Source of the DNA: a bacterium
Lineage (GTDB): Bacteria > Planctomycetota > Planctomycetia > Planctomycetales > Planctomycetaceae
NCBI GenBank assembly: GCA_016125225.1
Contig: WGME01000003.1
Span: 1,054,001 to 1,118,000, forward strand
DNA: 64,000 nucleotides
Direction: 5' to 3'
Both the position numbers and the translations under genes were made by a program. Position 1 is the first letter of the stretch. Each line of letters opens with the position of its first letter. The notes under the pieces are model-generated. The model was given only the letters and a program-made list of their open reading frames with translations, had not been told where the DNA came from and searched no databases. This document shows positions 42,302 through 52,125 of this stretch, one piece after another.

Positions 42302-43792
42302 ATGCGGATTGTGATTGCCAGTTCCGAAGCAGTTCCCTTTTCCAAAACGGGGGGACTGGCTGATGTGGCGTCTTCGCTTTCCAAGGCGTTGGCCGAGGCG
42401 GGGCACGAAGTCTGGCTGGTCACGCCGTACTATCCACAGGAACTAGCCAAACTGGGAGACCGTGCTCCGAAACTGGAGCCTCTCAACCTGACCTTGCCAA
42501 TCGCCGTGGGAACGCATCTGGTCACGGCGCAGGTCTACAAAACGATGCTGCCCGGTTCGAATGTGTCGACGTTCCTCATCGATCAACCGGAGTATTTTGA
42601 TCGCCCGAGTTTATACGTCGACCGTCTGGGAGATTATCGCGATAACTGCGAACGGTTTGTCTTCTTCAGCCGCAGTGTGATTCAACTGGCGGAAGCCCTG
42701 CATTTCGAACCCGACATTATTCATGCCAATGACTGGCAGACCGCGTTGATTCCCGCGTTGCTGCAGATCGAAGGGGGCATGCGCATCGGGCTGGGGCAGA
42801 CGGCTTCGGTCTTCACCATCCACAATCTCGCGTTTCAGGGTCAATTCTGGCACTGGGACATGCTGCTTACGGGACTCGACTGGAAGTACTTCAACTGGCG
42901 CCAAATGGAGTTCTTCGGCAACCTGAACCTGATGAAGACGGGCATCATCTTCTCGGACATGATCACGACGGTCAGCCCGACTTATGCCCGGGAAATTCAG
43001 ACGCCGGAATTTGGTTGTGGTTTGAACGGTGTGTTATCGTCACGCCGCGATGTTCTGGTGGGCATTCTGAATGGGGTCGATACGGAGGACTGGAATCCCG
43101 CCCACGACCGTTATTTGCCGAAGACCTATGACGTTCACACTGTCGATGTGGGCAAAGCGGCCTGCAAAGCTGAGTTGCAGAAGCGACTGGGCTTACCGAT
43201 TTCTGCTGATAAGGCCGTGTTCGGTCTCGTTTCGCGGCTGACGGGTCAGAAGGGGCTCGACCTGGTCATGGGGAGCACCCACGACCTCATGCGCCACGAT
43301 GTGCAACTAGTCGTGCTGGGAACCGGCGAACCGGGTTATGAAGCGGGGCTGCAACGTCTGGCACAAGAATTCCCCGAGAAAATCGCGGTCACCATCGGGT
43401 ACAACGAAGAACTGGCCCACCTCATCGAAGCGGGGTCGGATATCTTTTTGATGCCCAGTCAGTACGAGCCATGTGGCCTCAACCAGATGTATAGCCTGAT
43501 GTATGGGACCGTGCCCATCGTTCGATCGGTGGGAGGGCTGGCTGATTCCGTCGTGGATGCCACGGAAGGAAATGTCGCGAACAGTACGGCGAATGGCTTT
43601 TCGTTTCACGAATACCGCAGCGATGTCCTCTTCCGGCAAGTCTGTCGGGCGTTGGGACTCTACCTGGATCGCCGGACCTGGCGACAGTTGCAACGCACGG
43701 GGATGGAACGCGACTGGTCGTGGAAACGGAGTGCAAAAGATTACGTGGCAGCCTATCAGCGCGCCATCCAGAAACGCCGTCATGACCGGTGA
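42302..43792 (+). CDS. glgA: Glycogen (starch) synthase
   Basis: GlgA extends alpha-1,4-glucan chains from ADP-glucose. The 496-residue GT5 protein has the substrate-binding KTGGLADV (15-22), HANDWQTAL, VFTIHNLAFQG, GILNGVDTEDWNP, VSRLTGQKGLDL and the C-terminal MPSQYEPCGLNQMYSLMYGTVPIVRSVGGLADSV region (given here in outline). The start is set at MRIVIASSE, the normal GlgA opening; an upstream extension to 42197 is not conserved-looking. galT follows 38 bases downstream, pointing to a small sugar-nucleotide operon. Confidence 0.95.
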   Translation: MRIVIASSEAVPFSKTGGLADVASSLSKALAEAGHEVWLVTPYYPQELAKLGDRAPKLEPLNLTLPIAVGTHLVTAQVYKTMLPGSNVSTFLIDQPEYFDRPSLYVDRLGDYRDNCERFVFFSRSVIQLAEALHFEPDIIHANDWQTALIPALLQIEGGMRIGLGQTASVFTIHNLAFQGQFWHWDMLLTGLDWKYFNWRQMEFFGNLNLMKTGIIFSDMITTVSPTYAREIQTPEFGCGLNGVLSSRRDVLVGILNGVDTEDWNPAHDRYLPKTYDVHTVDVGKAACKAELQKRLGLPISADKAVFGLVSRLTGQKGLDLVMGSTHDLMRHDVQLVVLGTGEPGYEAGLQRLAQEFPEKIAVTIGYNEELAHLIEAGSDIFLMPSQYEPCGLNQMYSLMYGTVPIVRSVGGLADSVVDATEGNVANSTANGFSFHEYRSDVLFRQVCRALGLYLDRRTWRQLQRTGMERDWSWKRSAKDYVAAYQRAIQKRRHDR

Positions 43793-43830
43793 GTTGTCCA
43801 GACGGCCTCGCAGGAGAACATTGACTCGTC

Positions 43831-44847
43831 ATGTCGGAATTGCGTCGCGACCCCTGGGTTGATCGCTGGGTCATCATGGCACCGGAACGGGCCGATCGCC
43901 CTCAACCCAAATCGATCACGGCGGAATGGCCCGACGCCTCAGCGGACGATCCCTTTGCAGAAGGCCGCGAAGCCGAGACGCCCGGAGAGTTGCTTGCCTT
44001 ACGGACTTCGGGAACCTTGCCCGATCAACCCGGCTGGCGTGTGCGTGTCGTGCCGAACAAGTACCCGGCCGTGCGGGCCGAACAGTCGGGAACTCCTGCC
44101 ACCGAAGGGCAGTATCAATCGATGCCGGGGATCGGTGCGCATGAGGTGATCATCGAATGCCCGCAGTTTGAAACATGTCTGTCTCGGCTGTCGCTCTCGC
44201 ATGTTCAAGAAGTGGTGTGGACCTACCGCGAACGCCTGCGGTTCCATCGGCAACAAGCCAAACTTGCACACATCCTGATCTTTAAGAATAAAGGCCGAGC
44301 CGCCGGAGCGACTTTGGCACATACGCATTCGCAACTGATGGGCACGCCCTGGGTTCCCAGTCTGGTGCAGCAGGAAGTGGCGACATCGATTCAGTATTGG
44401 CATCAGCATCAGCGGCAGCTTTGGACGGATCTTCTCCAGCAGGAACTCGCAGTGGGCCAACGCGTCGTAACTGTCGGCGAGCATTTCGTCGTGCTCTGCC
44501 CCTATGCCAGCCGATTCCCGTTTGAAACCCGCATCATTCCCCGCACAACGGAAAGCTGCTTCACCCGTGCGAGTGAGACTGAGATTCAGGAACTTGCCGA
44601 GCTGTTACGCAGCACACTTGCCGTGATGACCCGTTTGCATCCCACGCTGGCTTACAATCTCATCCTGCATACCATCCCCTTATCCGAGCAGGAGACGGCC
44701 GGATTTCGCTGGCATCTGGAGATTCTGCCACGCATTGGCCAGACCGCCGGCTTTGAATGGGGGGGCGGTTGCTATATCAACACCGTCGCCCCCGAAACCG
44801 CCGCGACCTGTCTTCAGGATGCCTGGGAATCAGCCGATACGGCCTGA
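43831..44847 (+). CDS. galT: Galactose-1-phosphate uridylyltransferase
   Basis: GalT swaps UMP between UDP-glucose and galactose-1-phosphate (Leloir pathway), using a nucleophilic His. The 338-residue protein shows SELRRDPWVDRWVIMAPERA, RVRVVPNKYPAV, EVIIECPQFE, and the active-site region ATLAHTHSQLMGTP where HTHSQ corresponds to the HPHxQ triad with Thr replacing Pro. A second HIT-like half contains RFPFETRIIP and FRWHLEILPR. It is downstream of glgA and may equally act as an ADP-glucose or other hexose-1-phosphate nucleotidyltransferase, as some members of the family do. Confidence 0.9.
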   Translation: MSELRRDPWVDRWVIMAPERADRPQPKSITAEWPDASADDPFAEGREAETPGELLALRTSGTLPDQPGWRVRVVPNKYPAVRAEQSGTPATEGQYQSMPGIGAHEVIIECPQFETCLSRLSLSHVQEVVWTYRERLRFHRQQAKLAHILIFKNKGRAAGATLAHTHSQLMGTPWVPSLVQQEVATSIQYWHQHQRQLWTDLLQQELAVGQRVVTVGEHFVVLCPYASRFPFETRIIPRTTESCFTRASETEIQELAELLRSTLAVMTRLHPTLAYNLILHTIPLSEQETAGFRWHLEILPRIGQTAGFEWGGGCYINTVAPETAATCLQDAWESADTA

Positions 44848-44857
44848 TTTCAGGCCG
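44840..44857. terminator. Hairpin containing both stop codons of convergent genes
   Basis: CGGCCTG (44840-44846), loop ATTT, CAGGCCG (44851-44857), followed by GTTTGGG. The galT stop and the facing WD40 gene's stop both lie inside this perfect 7-bp hairpin. Confidence 0.55.
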
Positions 44858-45845
44858 GTTTGGGAGCCATCAAACTGATGCGGCAAACTCCGTCATGATG
44901 CGGCGTGGCCAGCCGTAATCCATCCGGATGCAACGCCAGGTCGCGGAGACTGCTGCCGATATCGAAGAGATGAAATTCTTCCTTGGCATCGGTCTTCCAG
45001 AAGCCCAATTTGCCACCGGCATGGGCACCGAGGCCGCCAATCACATAGCCCTCAGGATGCCAGACCAGCCCCCAGGCGACACCGTTCATGTTGGCTTTGG
45101 TGAGGTGAGCGATGGCCTCTTTGCCTTCGGTCCAGTCGATTTCCGAGACAATCGGGTTGCCGACTCCGGCAAAAGCATTGGAGACATTGGTGATGCCGCT
45201 GGCCAGTAGCCGCGTGCCATCGGTATTGAATGTCATGGCGTGTGGTCCACCATAATCCGCCAGAAAGCCGCCGTCATATTTGGACAGGCTTTCGATCTTG
45301 AATTGACGCACCTTCTCGCCGGTCGAAACATTCCAGTGGATGAACTCGGCGACCAGATCGCCCGAGACCAGTTGCTGTCCATCTGGATGGAAGGCCACGT
45401 TGTAAACATTGCGGGCATGACCCAGGCAGTCACGGATCGGAGCACCATCGGCCAGGTTCCACAGGCGAACCTTCTGGTCGTTGCCGCAACTCGCGAGGAA
45501 CTGTCCATCGGGACTCACCGCGAGGGCACGCACCCATCCCACATGCGCGTCGATGGTTTTGATGGGCGTCGGTTGTTCCGCGGTGGTTGACCACCAGATC
45601 AAGCGGCCATCATAGCCACCGGTCACCATGACATCGCCCGCCTTGGTGAAAGCGAAGCTGCGGACCCAACTATCATGCGCAGCGAGCACCGTTTTGGTCG
45701 AGTTCGCCAGTTCCCAACGAATGACGTTGTTGTCTTGGGAACCCACGAAAACGTAACGACCTGTGGGATCGAATCGGCAGGCAATCAGGGGGGCATCGTG
45801 CTTCAGTTGCAACGAGACATGAGTTTGCAGAGGATCGGCGGGCAT
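44850..45845 (-). CDS. WD40-repeat protein
   Basis: This 331-residue protein has no signal peptide and is probably a single cytoplasmic seven-bladed WD40 propeller. The blades are clear: [77 protein letters not shown] (segments abbreviated), and [15 protein letters not shown]. The last blade is degenerate. Such proteins are protein-interaction scaffolds, and nothing around it indicates the partner. GGAG is seven bases before the ATG. It converges with galT. Confidence 0.88.
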   Translation of the reverse strand: MPADPLQTHVSLQLKHDAPLIACRFDPTGRYVFVGSQDNNVIRWELANSTKTVLAAHDSWVRSFAFTKAGDVMVTGGYDGRLIWWSTTAEQPTPIKTIDAHVGWVRALAVSPDGQFLASCGNDQKVRLWNLADGAPIRDCLGHARNVYNVAFHPDGQQLVSGDLVAEFIHWNVSTGEKVRQFKIESLSKYDGGFLADYGGPHAMTFNTDGTRLLASGITNVSNAFAGVGNPIVSEIDWTEGKEAIAHLTKANMNGVAWGLVWHPEGYVIGGLGAHAGGKLGFWKTDAKEEFHLFDIGSSLRDLALHPDGLRLATPHHDGVCRISLMAPKPA

Positions 45846-45998
45846 GATGGTCTCCAGGTGGGAGCACAGGCGCCTGTGCTGTATGCTGAAGCATCATACA
45901 TCACTCGCCCCACGCAGGGGCAGTCAAATGCAGTCCACCAGCACAGTTTCTGGCCGCACAGTCGTGGGAGAATTTCACCGATGAGCCAAGGAAGTCCC

Positions 45999-47459
45999 AT
46001 GCGATCTTTTGCTTCAGTGACCCAAACTCTGGTCTTCTTCAGCATGGCCTTGGGTTCCTGGGTGCCAGGATTGCTTGCTGCCGAAACGCAACCGCGCAAT
46101 TTCGTGTTCTTTCTGGTGGATGATCTCGGTTGGGCCGATATCGGGGCCTTTGGCAGCCAGTTCTATGAGACGCCGCATATCGATGCCTTGGCAGCATCAG
46201 GAATGAAATTCACGCAGGCCTATGCCGCCTGTCCGGTCTGTTCCCCCACGCGGGCCAGCATTATGACCGGCAGGCACCCCGTGCGGGTCGACATCACCGA
46301 TTGGATTCCCGGATCTGTAGCGGGCAAAGCGCAGAACCCGCGCTTCCTGCATGTGAATGATCGGGACGACCTGGATCTGTCAGAAGTGACGATCGCCGAA
46401 GCCTTGAAGCCACGCAACTACCAGACATTTTTCGCCGGAAAATGGCATCTCGGTGATGCGGGGCACTTACCAACCGATCAAGGGTTCGATTTCAACCTCG
46501 GTGGTTTCCACGCAGGGTCTCCACCGGGTGGATACTACGGCCCCTGGAAGAACCCCTATCTCAAGCAGGAATTTGAAGGGGAATATCTCACAGAACGGCT
46601 GACCCAGGAATCGATCAAATTCCTGAAGACGCGAAACGCTGATCAGCCTTTCTTGTTGTATCAGGCGTTCTACAACGTCCACACGCCGATTACGCCGTAC
46701 AAGAAGCGTTGGGCTCATTTCCAGGAGAAGGCAAAAGACGAGTTTGGCACGACCACGTCGCCTGCCATCGCGGAACATGCCGGGCAGTCACGCACGCGGC
46801 AGGACAACAGCGAATATGCTTCGATGGTCGCCGCCGTGGACGACAGTGTCGGTGCCATCCTGCAGACACTGGCTGAACTGAAGCTCAATGAGCACACCGT
46901 GGTCTTCTTTTTTTCGGATAATGGCGGGCTGTGCACACTGAAGAAGCCCGGGCCGACCAGCAATCTGCCGCTGCGGTCTGGCAAGGGCTGGCTGTATGAA
47001 GGGGGCATCCGCGAACCGCTCATCATTCGGGCTCCAGGAGTCACGGCACCGGGAAGTGTGTGCGAACAGCCGGTGGTCAGCATGGACTTCTTTCCGACCA
47101 TTTTAGACTTGGCGGGCATTCCCCTCCGAGCCGAACTGCACGTCGATGGAGTCAGCCTGTTGCCATTGCTCAAGGGAGCACCCGCGATCGAGCATCCCCC
47201 GCTGTATTGGCATTATCCCCACTATCACGGGTCGACGTGGACCCCCGGAGCCGCCGTGCGTGCGGGGGACTGGAAACTCATTGAATTCTATGAATCGGGC
47301 GTCGCGGAGTTGTACAACCTGCGGGATGACCTGGGAGAACAGCACGATTTGAGCCAGACCATGCCAGAGAAACTCGCAGAACTCCGTACTCAACTGCAGG
47401 GCTGGCAGTCGTCGATGGGGGCCCAAATGCCGCAACCCAACCCCGATTACCGTCCGTGA
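45999..47459 (+). CDS. Exported sulfatase (arylsulfatase A family)
   Basis: This type I sulfatase hydrolyses a sulfate ester, probably on a polysaccharide. The 486-residue product has a signal peptide (about 1-28), metal-binding [10 protein letters not shown] (Asp41-42), the formylglycine signature [12 protein letters not shown] (Cys81) and GKWHLGD, plus a second metal/sulfate set in FFFSDNGG. The C-terminal subdomain ends with an [17 protein letters not shown] pattern typical of the family. Activity requires conversion of Cys81 by a formylglycine-generating enzyme, not encoded here. The ATG at 45999 has AAGGA upstream; one at 45981 adds six residues. Confidence 0.93.
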   Translation: MRSFASVTQTLVFFSMALGSWVPGLLAAETQPRNFVFFLVDDLGWADIGAFGSQFYETPHIDALAASGMKFTQAYAACPVCSPTRASIMTGRHPVRVDITDWIPGSVAGKAQNPRFLHVNDRDDLDLSEVTIAEALKPRNYQTFFAGKWHLGDAGHLPTDQGFDFNLGGFHAGSPPGGYYGPWKNPYLKQEFEGEYLTERLTQESIKFLKTRNADQPFLLYQAFYNVHTPITPYKKRWAHFQEKAKDEFGTTTSPAIAEHAGQSRTRQDNSEYASMVAAVDDSVGAILQTLAELKLNEHTVVFFFSDNGGLCTLKKPGPTSNLPLRSGKGWLYEGGIREPLIIRAPGVTAPGSVCEQPVVSMDFFPTILDLAGIPLRAELHVDGVSLLPLLKGAPAIEHPPLYWHYPHYHGSTWTPGAAVRAGDWKLIEFYESGVAELYNLRDDLGEQHDLSQTMPEKLAELRTQLQGWQSSMGAQMPQPNPDYRP

Positions 47460-47578
47460 TCGGCCGGGCAATTTCATGAGTTGCCGCCTGTGTTCACCTT
47501 GGCATATGATCTCGCTTCCGATCAGAGTCTTCTGATCGGCTGAACCCTCTTGCCATCGTCGACGAAAGGCCTTCCCCG

Positions 47579-48943
47579 TTGGACCTGGGCGATCTGGTCA
47601 GTGCCATCCGTATTGTCGAATTGTCGGCGAAATCGCGACAGGCAGCGATCCGGGCACTGGTACAGGCTGCGGGTCTTGAAGACGAAAATATCGGTCCGGA
47701 AAAGATTCTCGAAGCCATCGAGGAACGGGAAGCAGCGGCCCAAACGCTAGTGGCACCCGACTTTGCCTTGCCGCACGCGTTCGTCGATTGGGACGGCGAT
47801 TTCCGCATCGTCATGGGCCGCAGCCGCAACGGTGTCGACTATGGGTTACCGACGGGGCAACAGGTCAAGCTGATCTGCCTGCTGATTATCGGTCGCAAGC
47901 TGCAGCAGACCCATGTCAATGTGCTCGCCGCCATGGCCGAGTTGCTGAAGACGACCGAATTCCGTCAGCAACTGATCGACGCGAAAGACACCAAGGCGAT
48001 CGATACCCTGCTGCTGGAGAAGGCGGGCCTCAAGGCCGATTCCCGTCCCACCCGTGCTCCGTCCATTCCCCGCATCACTTCCACGCTGATCAAGCAGGCG
48101 TTGCAACTAGTCGAAGGGATGAATGCTCAGGCGTTGCTGGTCGCCATTGATCGCGTGGAAAACGTTCCCTGGGACATCGTGAACGCCTGGACCGGGAAAC
48201 TGCTCGTCGTGGTTTCAACCCATTCCGAAGACTTCCCCGTCGCGCGGCCTGATACGCATATCTTCGATGTGCTGCATGCTTCGCTCTCGCGGATGGACCG
48301 GGCCAACCTGGGCCTGCTGCTGGCAGCTTCGGATGGCTTGCTGAATGAAAAAAGCAGTGTGGTCTGTGTGACCGGTCCCGATGGCCGCCGCCTCGACAGC
48401 ATTACCATTGCCAAACCCGAAGCTCACTTTCGGGCCATGCTGTCGGAAAAGAATAAGCGTGGAAAAACGATCATTCGTCCGGCGGTGCTACTCCGCGTGC
48501 TCTCGATTGCCTTGGAAATCGCCTCCGAGGGCCGCGAAGCCCATCCCGTAGGGACGATGTTCATTCTGGGCGATTCACGAAATGTCCTGCGGCATGCTCA
48601 GCAACTGGTGCTGAACCCATTCCATGGGTATTCCCGCCAACTCAGGAACGTGCTGGACCCCAGCCTCGCGGAAACGATCAAGGAATTTGCTTTGATCGAT
48701 GGGGCTTTCATCATTCAGGGCGATGGTACCGTGCTTTCCGCTGGAACCTACCTCATGCCCCGTTCGTCTCCCAGTTCCAGTCTAGCGCAAGGATTGGGGG
48801 CACGGCATCAAACCGCCGCTGCGATTTCTGCCAGCACCGTGGCCATGGCGATTACCGTCAGCCAATCGACCGGGACCGTGACCGTCTTCCGCAATGGGGC
48901 GACGGTCTTCAGCCTGGAACGGGGCAGTTCGACGCGCTGGTAA
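47579..48943 (+). CDS. PTS EIIA-like domain fused to diadenylate cyclase (DAC) domain
   Basis: This 454-residue cytoplasmic protein is predicted to make cyclic di-AMP. Residues about 1-150 form a PTS EIIA domain of the fructose/mannitol class, with the phosphorylatable His in FALPHAF (His66). A middle alpha/beta region (about 165-300) is not firmly assigned and may resemble the pyruvate-kinase-like part of CdaZ-type cyclases. The C-terminal DAC (DisA_N) domain (about 320-450) has the catalytic DGA (374-376) and GARHQTAA (407-414), where the usual RHR reads RHQ. The start is TTG; AAAGG lies about 11 bases before it. The EIIA part suggests that phosphotransfer or nitrogen/sugar status tunes c-di-AMP synthesis. 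Confidence 0.85.
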   Translation: MDLGDLVSAIRIVELSAKSRQAAIRALVQAAGLEDENIGPEKILEAIEEREAAAQTLVAPDFALPHAFVDWDGDFRIVMGRSRNGVDYGLPTGQQVKLICLLIIGRKLQQTHVNVLAAMAELLKTTEFRQQLIDAKDTKAIDTLLLEKAGLKADSRPTRAPSIPRITSTLIKQALQLVEGMNAQALLVAIDRVENVPWDIVNAWTGKLLVVVSTHSEDFPVARPDTHIFDVLHASLSRMDRANLGLLLAASDGLLNEKSSVVCVTGPDGRRLDSITIAKPEAHFRAMLSEKNKRGKTIIRPAVLLRVLSIALEIASEGREAHPVGTMFILGDSRNVLRHAQQLVLNPFHGYSRQLRNVLDPSLAETIKEFALIDGAFIIQGDGTVLSAGTYLMPRSSPSSSLAQGLGARHQTAAAISASTVAMAITVSQSTGTVTVFRNGATVFSLERGSSTRW

Positions 48944-48951
48944 CCCGCCCG

Positions 48952-49479
48952 CTATTCTGATTCTTCACCGGACCGTGAGCGGTCGGCAAAGATTGGGACG
49001 CCAATCATCCGGCCGGAAAAGACCATCTTGCCGTTCACATAGCCTTGGAAGTCGAACTCGGCCCGTTTTCCGGGACGCAGCCGGAAGACTTTCGCCATCA
49101 ACAGCAGGCGATCACCGGGGAACACCGGACTGCGGAAACGGACTTCTTCCATGCCGCCGAAGCCCAGGAAGTCTCCCCCCCCCAGCACTTTGTACTTTCG
49201 AGCATAGAAACCAGCGAGTTGAGCGGCACATTCGCACAACATCACGCCGGGCATCAACGCGAAATCGGGCATGTGTCCCCGCACCCAGAACTCTTTATCT
49301 GTCAAGTCCTTATAACCGACAAGGCCGTGATTCGGCTCGTCGATCATCAGGATTCCCGTGAGTTGTTCCATCTCGAACCGCTGGGGATTGACCGCGCGAA
49401 TCTCTTCGATGCCGTACAGCGGACGGATCGGGTCGGTCAGGTCGAATTGTTCGAGGGGATAAAACGGCGGTGCGGGCAT
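48952..49479 (-). CDS. FabZ-like 3-hydroxyacyl-ACP dehydratase
   Basis: This 175-residue hotdog-fold protein resembles FabA/FabZ dehydratases. The catalytic region reads GHMPDFALMPGVMLCECAAQLAGF, equivalent to the FabZ GHFPxxPxMPGVLxxEAxAQ pattern (catalytic His about 69, Glu about 83). It continues with VRFRSPVFPGDRLLL and a C-terminal strand. FabZ itself is usually about 150 residues and encoded with lpx genes, so this may be a paralogue acting on a special acyl chain. It converges with the DAC gene, eight bases apart. Confidence 0.82.
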   Translation of the reverse strand: MPAPPFYPLEQFDLTDPIRPLYGIEEIRAVNPQRFEMEQLTGILMIDEPNHGLVGYKDLTDKEFWVRGHMPDFALMPGVMLCECAAQLAGFYARKYKVLGGGDFLGFGGMEEVRFRSPVFPGDRLLLMAKVFRLRPGKRAEFDFQGYVNGKMVFSGRMIGVPIFADRSRSGEESE

Positions 49480-49521
49480 GCGAAATCCTCAACGCCCGGG
49501 TGACCCAGGCTGGCAGCAAAA

Positions 49522-50478
49522 CTACAGGCTCAGAATATCGCGAACTTGGGGCAATTCGGTCAAGAGTCGATCGGGTTTCACGGCGGGATCTTTCAGATCC
49601 GCCATCGCCGCCCGGAGGCTGAGCTTATCGTGAGCGAAGAGGGCCGTCCGGAAACCGGCCTGCTTGGCCACCGCCAGGTCATCACGCAACCGGGACCCCA
49701 CAAACAGGACTTCGCCCGGTTCGAGACCCTTGGCCTGAAACCGTGCGACGGCTTGCTGATACAGCGATCGGCTCGGCTTCCGTACCCCTTCCTGATAGGA
49801 CAACGTCACCAGTGACAAATCGATGAGTTGCCCCAAAGGCTCGCCCGACCCCGCCAGCTCGAAGGCACGTTGGAGTTGAGCCAGCGTGAAGCACTGACCA
49901 TCGGCCAACAGTCCCTGACGAATTCCTGACGCATTGAGCAAATTCAATGTGTCAACAGCTCCGGCGGTCGCCTCGGTGCCTTGCAGAGATGCATGGAAAA
50001 AATAGGCGATCTTTTCGCAGAGTTGATCGAGATCGCCATACAGTGATTCATCATAGCTGTACTTGTCGAGTTCCATCTTGCTGAGCACACGTCGCCAGAG
50101 TTTGGCGGCATCGACCTCAGTCAGATCCCCTTTTTTCCCGGAACCGGCGAGTCGCAGGTCATCGTAGGCATTGAGATAGAGTTGCTGCAGATATTCCCAT
50201 GGGGCACCCGGCTTCCGCGACATGCTGTTCCACAGGTTGAATTCCTGCAGCGTTTTATCGAGGGCGACTTCCATCCGCATCTGCTGCGGATGCTGGAACA
50301 GCAGTTCGCCATCCGCAATGCGGAGCAAAGTCCCGTAGACATCATAAGCGACGGCTTTGATGCCCGGCAGCGGCTTCAGATAGGGTTGTGCGGGCATTGG
50401 CTGGCGCTTGGGAGCGCTCGGCCAACGGAGGTTCCGCTCCGACAACCATGTGGTGTATTCGATCAGGGATTTCGGCAT
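49522..50478 (-). CDS. HAD-superfamily hydrolase
   Basis: This 318-residue HAD phosphatase-like protein has motif I in AVAYDVYGTLLRI (nucleophile Asp), a helical cap (about 70-165), motif II in GLLADGQCF, motif III Lys in EGVRKPSRSLY and motif IV in VGSRLRDDLAVAKQAG. These features fit a haloacid dehalogenase/phosphoglycolate-phosphatase-like enzyme, but the substrate is unknown. The first 35 residues before the Rossmann core are extra; an ATG near residue 28 would give a shorter version. It lies 42 bases from the FabZ-like gene in the same direction and may share its transcript. Confidence 0.83.
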   Translation of the reverse strand: MPKSLIEYTTWLSERNLRWPSAPKRQPMPAQPYLKPLPGIKAVAYDVYGTLLRIADGELLFQHPQQMRMEVALDKTLQEFNLWNSMSRKPGAPWEYLQQLYLNAYDDLRLAGSGKKGDLTEVDAAKLWRRVLSKMELDKYSYDESLYGDLDQLCEKIAYFFHASLQGTEATAGAVDTLNLLNASGIRQGLLADGQCFTLAQLQRAFELAGSGEPLGQLIDLSLVTLSYQEGVRKPSRSLYQQAVARFQAKGLEPGEVLFVGSRLRDDLAVAKQAGFRTALFAHDKLSLRAAMADLKDPAVKPDRLLTELPQVRDILSL

Positions 50479-50576
50479 GACTTCAGATCAGCGAAAGTTG
50501 AGATCCTGCGTATCGTAATCCATTGCACGCGATAACAAAACTGTCGCCGACAGTAGATGTTTCAGCGCCAAAAAGC

Positions 50577-50594
50577 CGCCACCGCTGAGTGGCG
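50577..50594 (-). terminator. Rho-independent terminator after DUF1501 gene
   Basis: On the minus strand CGCCAC, loop TCAGCG, GTGGCG, then GCTTTTTGG. The hairpin plus T-run lies 34 bases past the stop of the DUF1501 gene and closes its operon. Confidence 0.7.
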
Positions 50595-50627
50595 GGCATT
50601 CGGCATCCACAGAAACTCTGTACGATC

Positions 50628-52088
50628 TCAGGCCAGAATGCCGTCGACGACATGGCCATGCACGTCGGTCAGCCGATACCGCCGCCCCTGGAATTTGTAG
50701 GTCAGCCGTTCGTGATCGATCCCCAGCAGATGCAACATGGTGGCATGCAGGTCGTGAATGTGGACCGGATCTTTGACGATGTTGTACCCGTATTCACAGG
50801 TCTCGCCGTAGCTGGTCCCGGGCTTGATCCCGCCCCCCGCCATCCAGATCGAGAAACAGCGAGGATGGTGATCGCGGCCGAAGTTGTTGGCCGTCATCAA
50901 ACCCTGGCAGTAATTGGTCCGGCCGAACTCGCCTCCCCAGATGACCAGGGTTTCATCGAGCATGCCCCGTTGCTTCAAGTCCGCAATCAGCGCGGCGGCA
51001 GGTTTGTCGGTCTGGCGGCACTCATTCGTAATCGCCCCTGGCAAACCACCATGGTGATCCCAGTCCTGGTGGTAAAGTTGAATGAACTTCACGCCCCGCT
51101 CCGCCAGTCGCCGGGCCAGCAGGCAGTTGGCGGCAAACGTTCCGGGATCTTTGGCGTCAGACCCATACAGATCAAAAATGTGCTGCGGTTCCTGAGCCAG
51201 ATCGGTGACCTCGGGGACACTCGACTGCATCGCGAATGCCATTTCGTAATTGGCGATGCGGTTGTTGATTTCGGCATCGGGTGTCCCGGCGAACTGGTGT
51301 TCGTGCAATTCTCTGAGACCATCCAGCACGGCCCGGCGATTTTCCGGAGAGACCCCCGCGGGATTATTGAGGTACAAAATCGGATCGGCCGAGGGGCGGA
51401 ATCGCACCCCTTGATGCTGCGACGCCAGAAAGCCCGAACCCCACAAATGCGACATCAGAGGCTGCCCCCCTTTGTTCTTCGTGATGAGCACCACAAAACT
51501 GGGGAGATTTTGATTGTCGGAACCTAGCCCGTAATCAAGCCAGGCCCCGATGCTGGGCCGTCCGGGAATCTGCGACCCACTCTGCATGAAGGTCACCCCC
51601 GGTCCATGATTGATCGATTCGGTGTACATCGACCGGATCACACAGAGTTCGTCGGCGACCTTCGCGGCTTCTGGCAGCAGTTCACTCAACCACTGGCCCG
51701 ATTGGCCATGCTGCGCGAACTGAAACGGTGAACCGGCTAGCGGGATGGAACTTTGATTCGCGGACATGCCGGTGAGCCGCTGTCCGCCCCGGACGGAATC
51801 GGGCAGTTGCTGGCCATGTTTTTCGACGAGCAAGGGCTTACGGTCATACAGATCGAGTTGCGATGGTGCCCCCGACTGAAAGAGATAGATGACCCGCTTG
51901 GCTTTGGGGGCGAAGTGCGTGCCCCCCAGAATGCCCGCAGCCTGTGTCGCCGTCTCGCGACCCAGCAGTTCTGCCAAGGCAATCCCGCCGAGCCCGCCAC
52001 CAATGCGGTTCAACCATTCACGACGGTTCAGCGTCGAGCCGAGTTCTGAAAACTTTTGTGGCATCATGGCACTCAAACATTCTGACAA
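50628..52088 (-). CDS. DUF1501 protein, Tat-exported, AlkP-superfamily-like
   Basis: This 486-residue DUF1501 protein has a twin-arginine signal (NRREWLNRIGGGLGG, about 21-35) and is exported folded. DUF1501 proteins are related to the alkaline phosphatase/sulfatase fold. Visible conserved segments are FQSGAPSQLDLYDRKP, WGGEFGRTNY and NNFGRDHHPR, plus HDLHATMLHLLGIDH near the C-terminus. The biological role is unknown. It is downstream of a DUF1549/DUF1553 cytochrome gene (37 bases), the standard planctomycete pairing, and is followed by a terminator. Confidence 0.9.
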   Translation of the reverse strand: MSECLSAMMPQKFSELGSTLNRREWLNRIGGGLGGIALAELLGRETATQAAGILGGTHFAPKAKRVIYLFQSGAPSQLDLYDRKPLLVEKHGQQLPDSVRGGQRLTGMSANQSSIPLAGSPFQFAQHGQSGQWLSELLPEAAKVADELCVIRSMYTESINHGPGVTFMQSGSQIPGRPSIGAWLDYGLGSDNQNLPSFVVLITKNKGGQPLMSHLWGSGFLASQHQGVRFRPSADPILYLNNPAGVSPENRRAVLDGLRELHEHQFAGTPDAEINNRIANYEMAFAMQSSVPEVTDLAQEPQHIFDLYGSDAKDPGTFAANCLLARRLAERGVKFIQLYHQDWDHHGGLPGAITNECRQTDKPAAALIADLKQRGMLDETLVIWGGEFGRTNYCQGLMTANNFGRDHHPRCFSIWMAGGGIKPGTSYGETCEYGYNIVKDPVHIHDLHATMLHLLGIDHERLTYKFQGRRYRLTDVHGHVVDGILA

Positions 52089-52125
52089 AGTCGCAGGACC
52101 GAGACGAGAATCCTAACCGCAGGCC

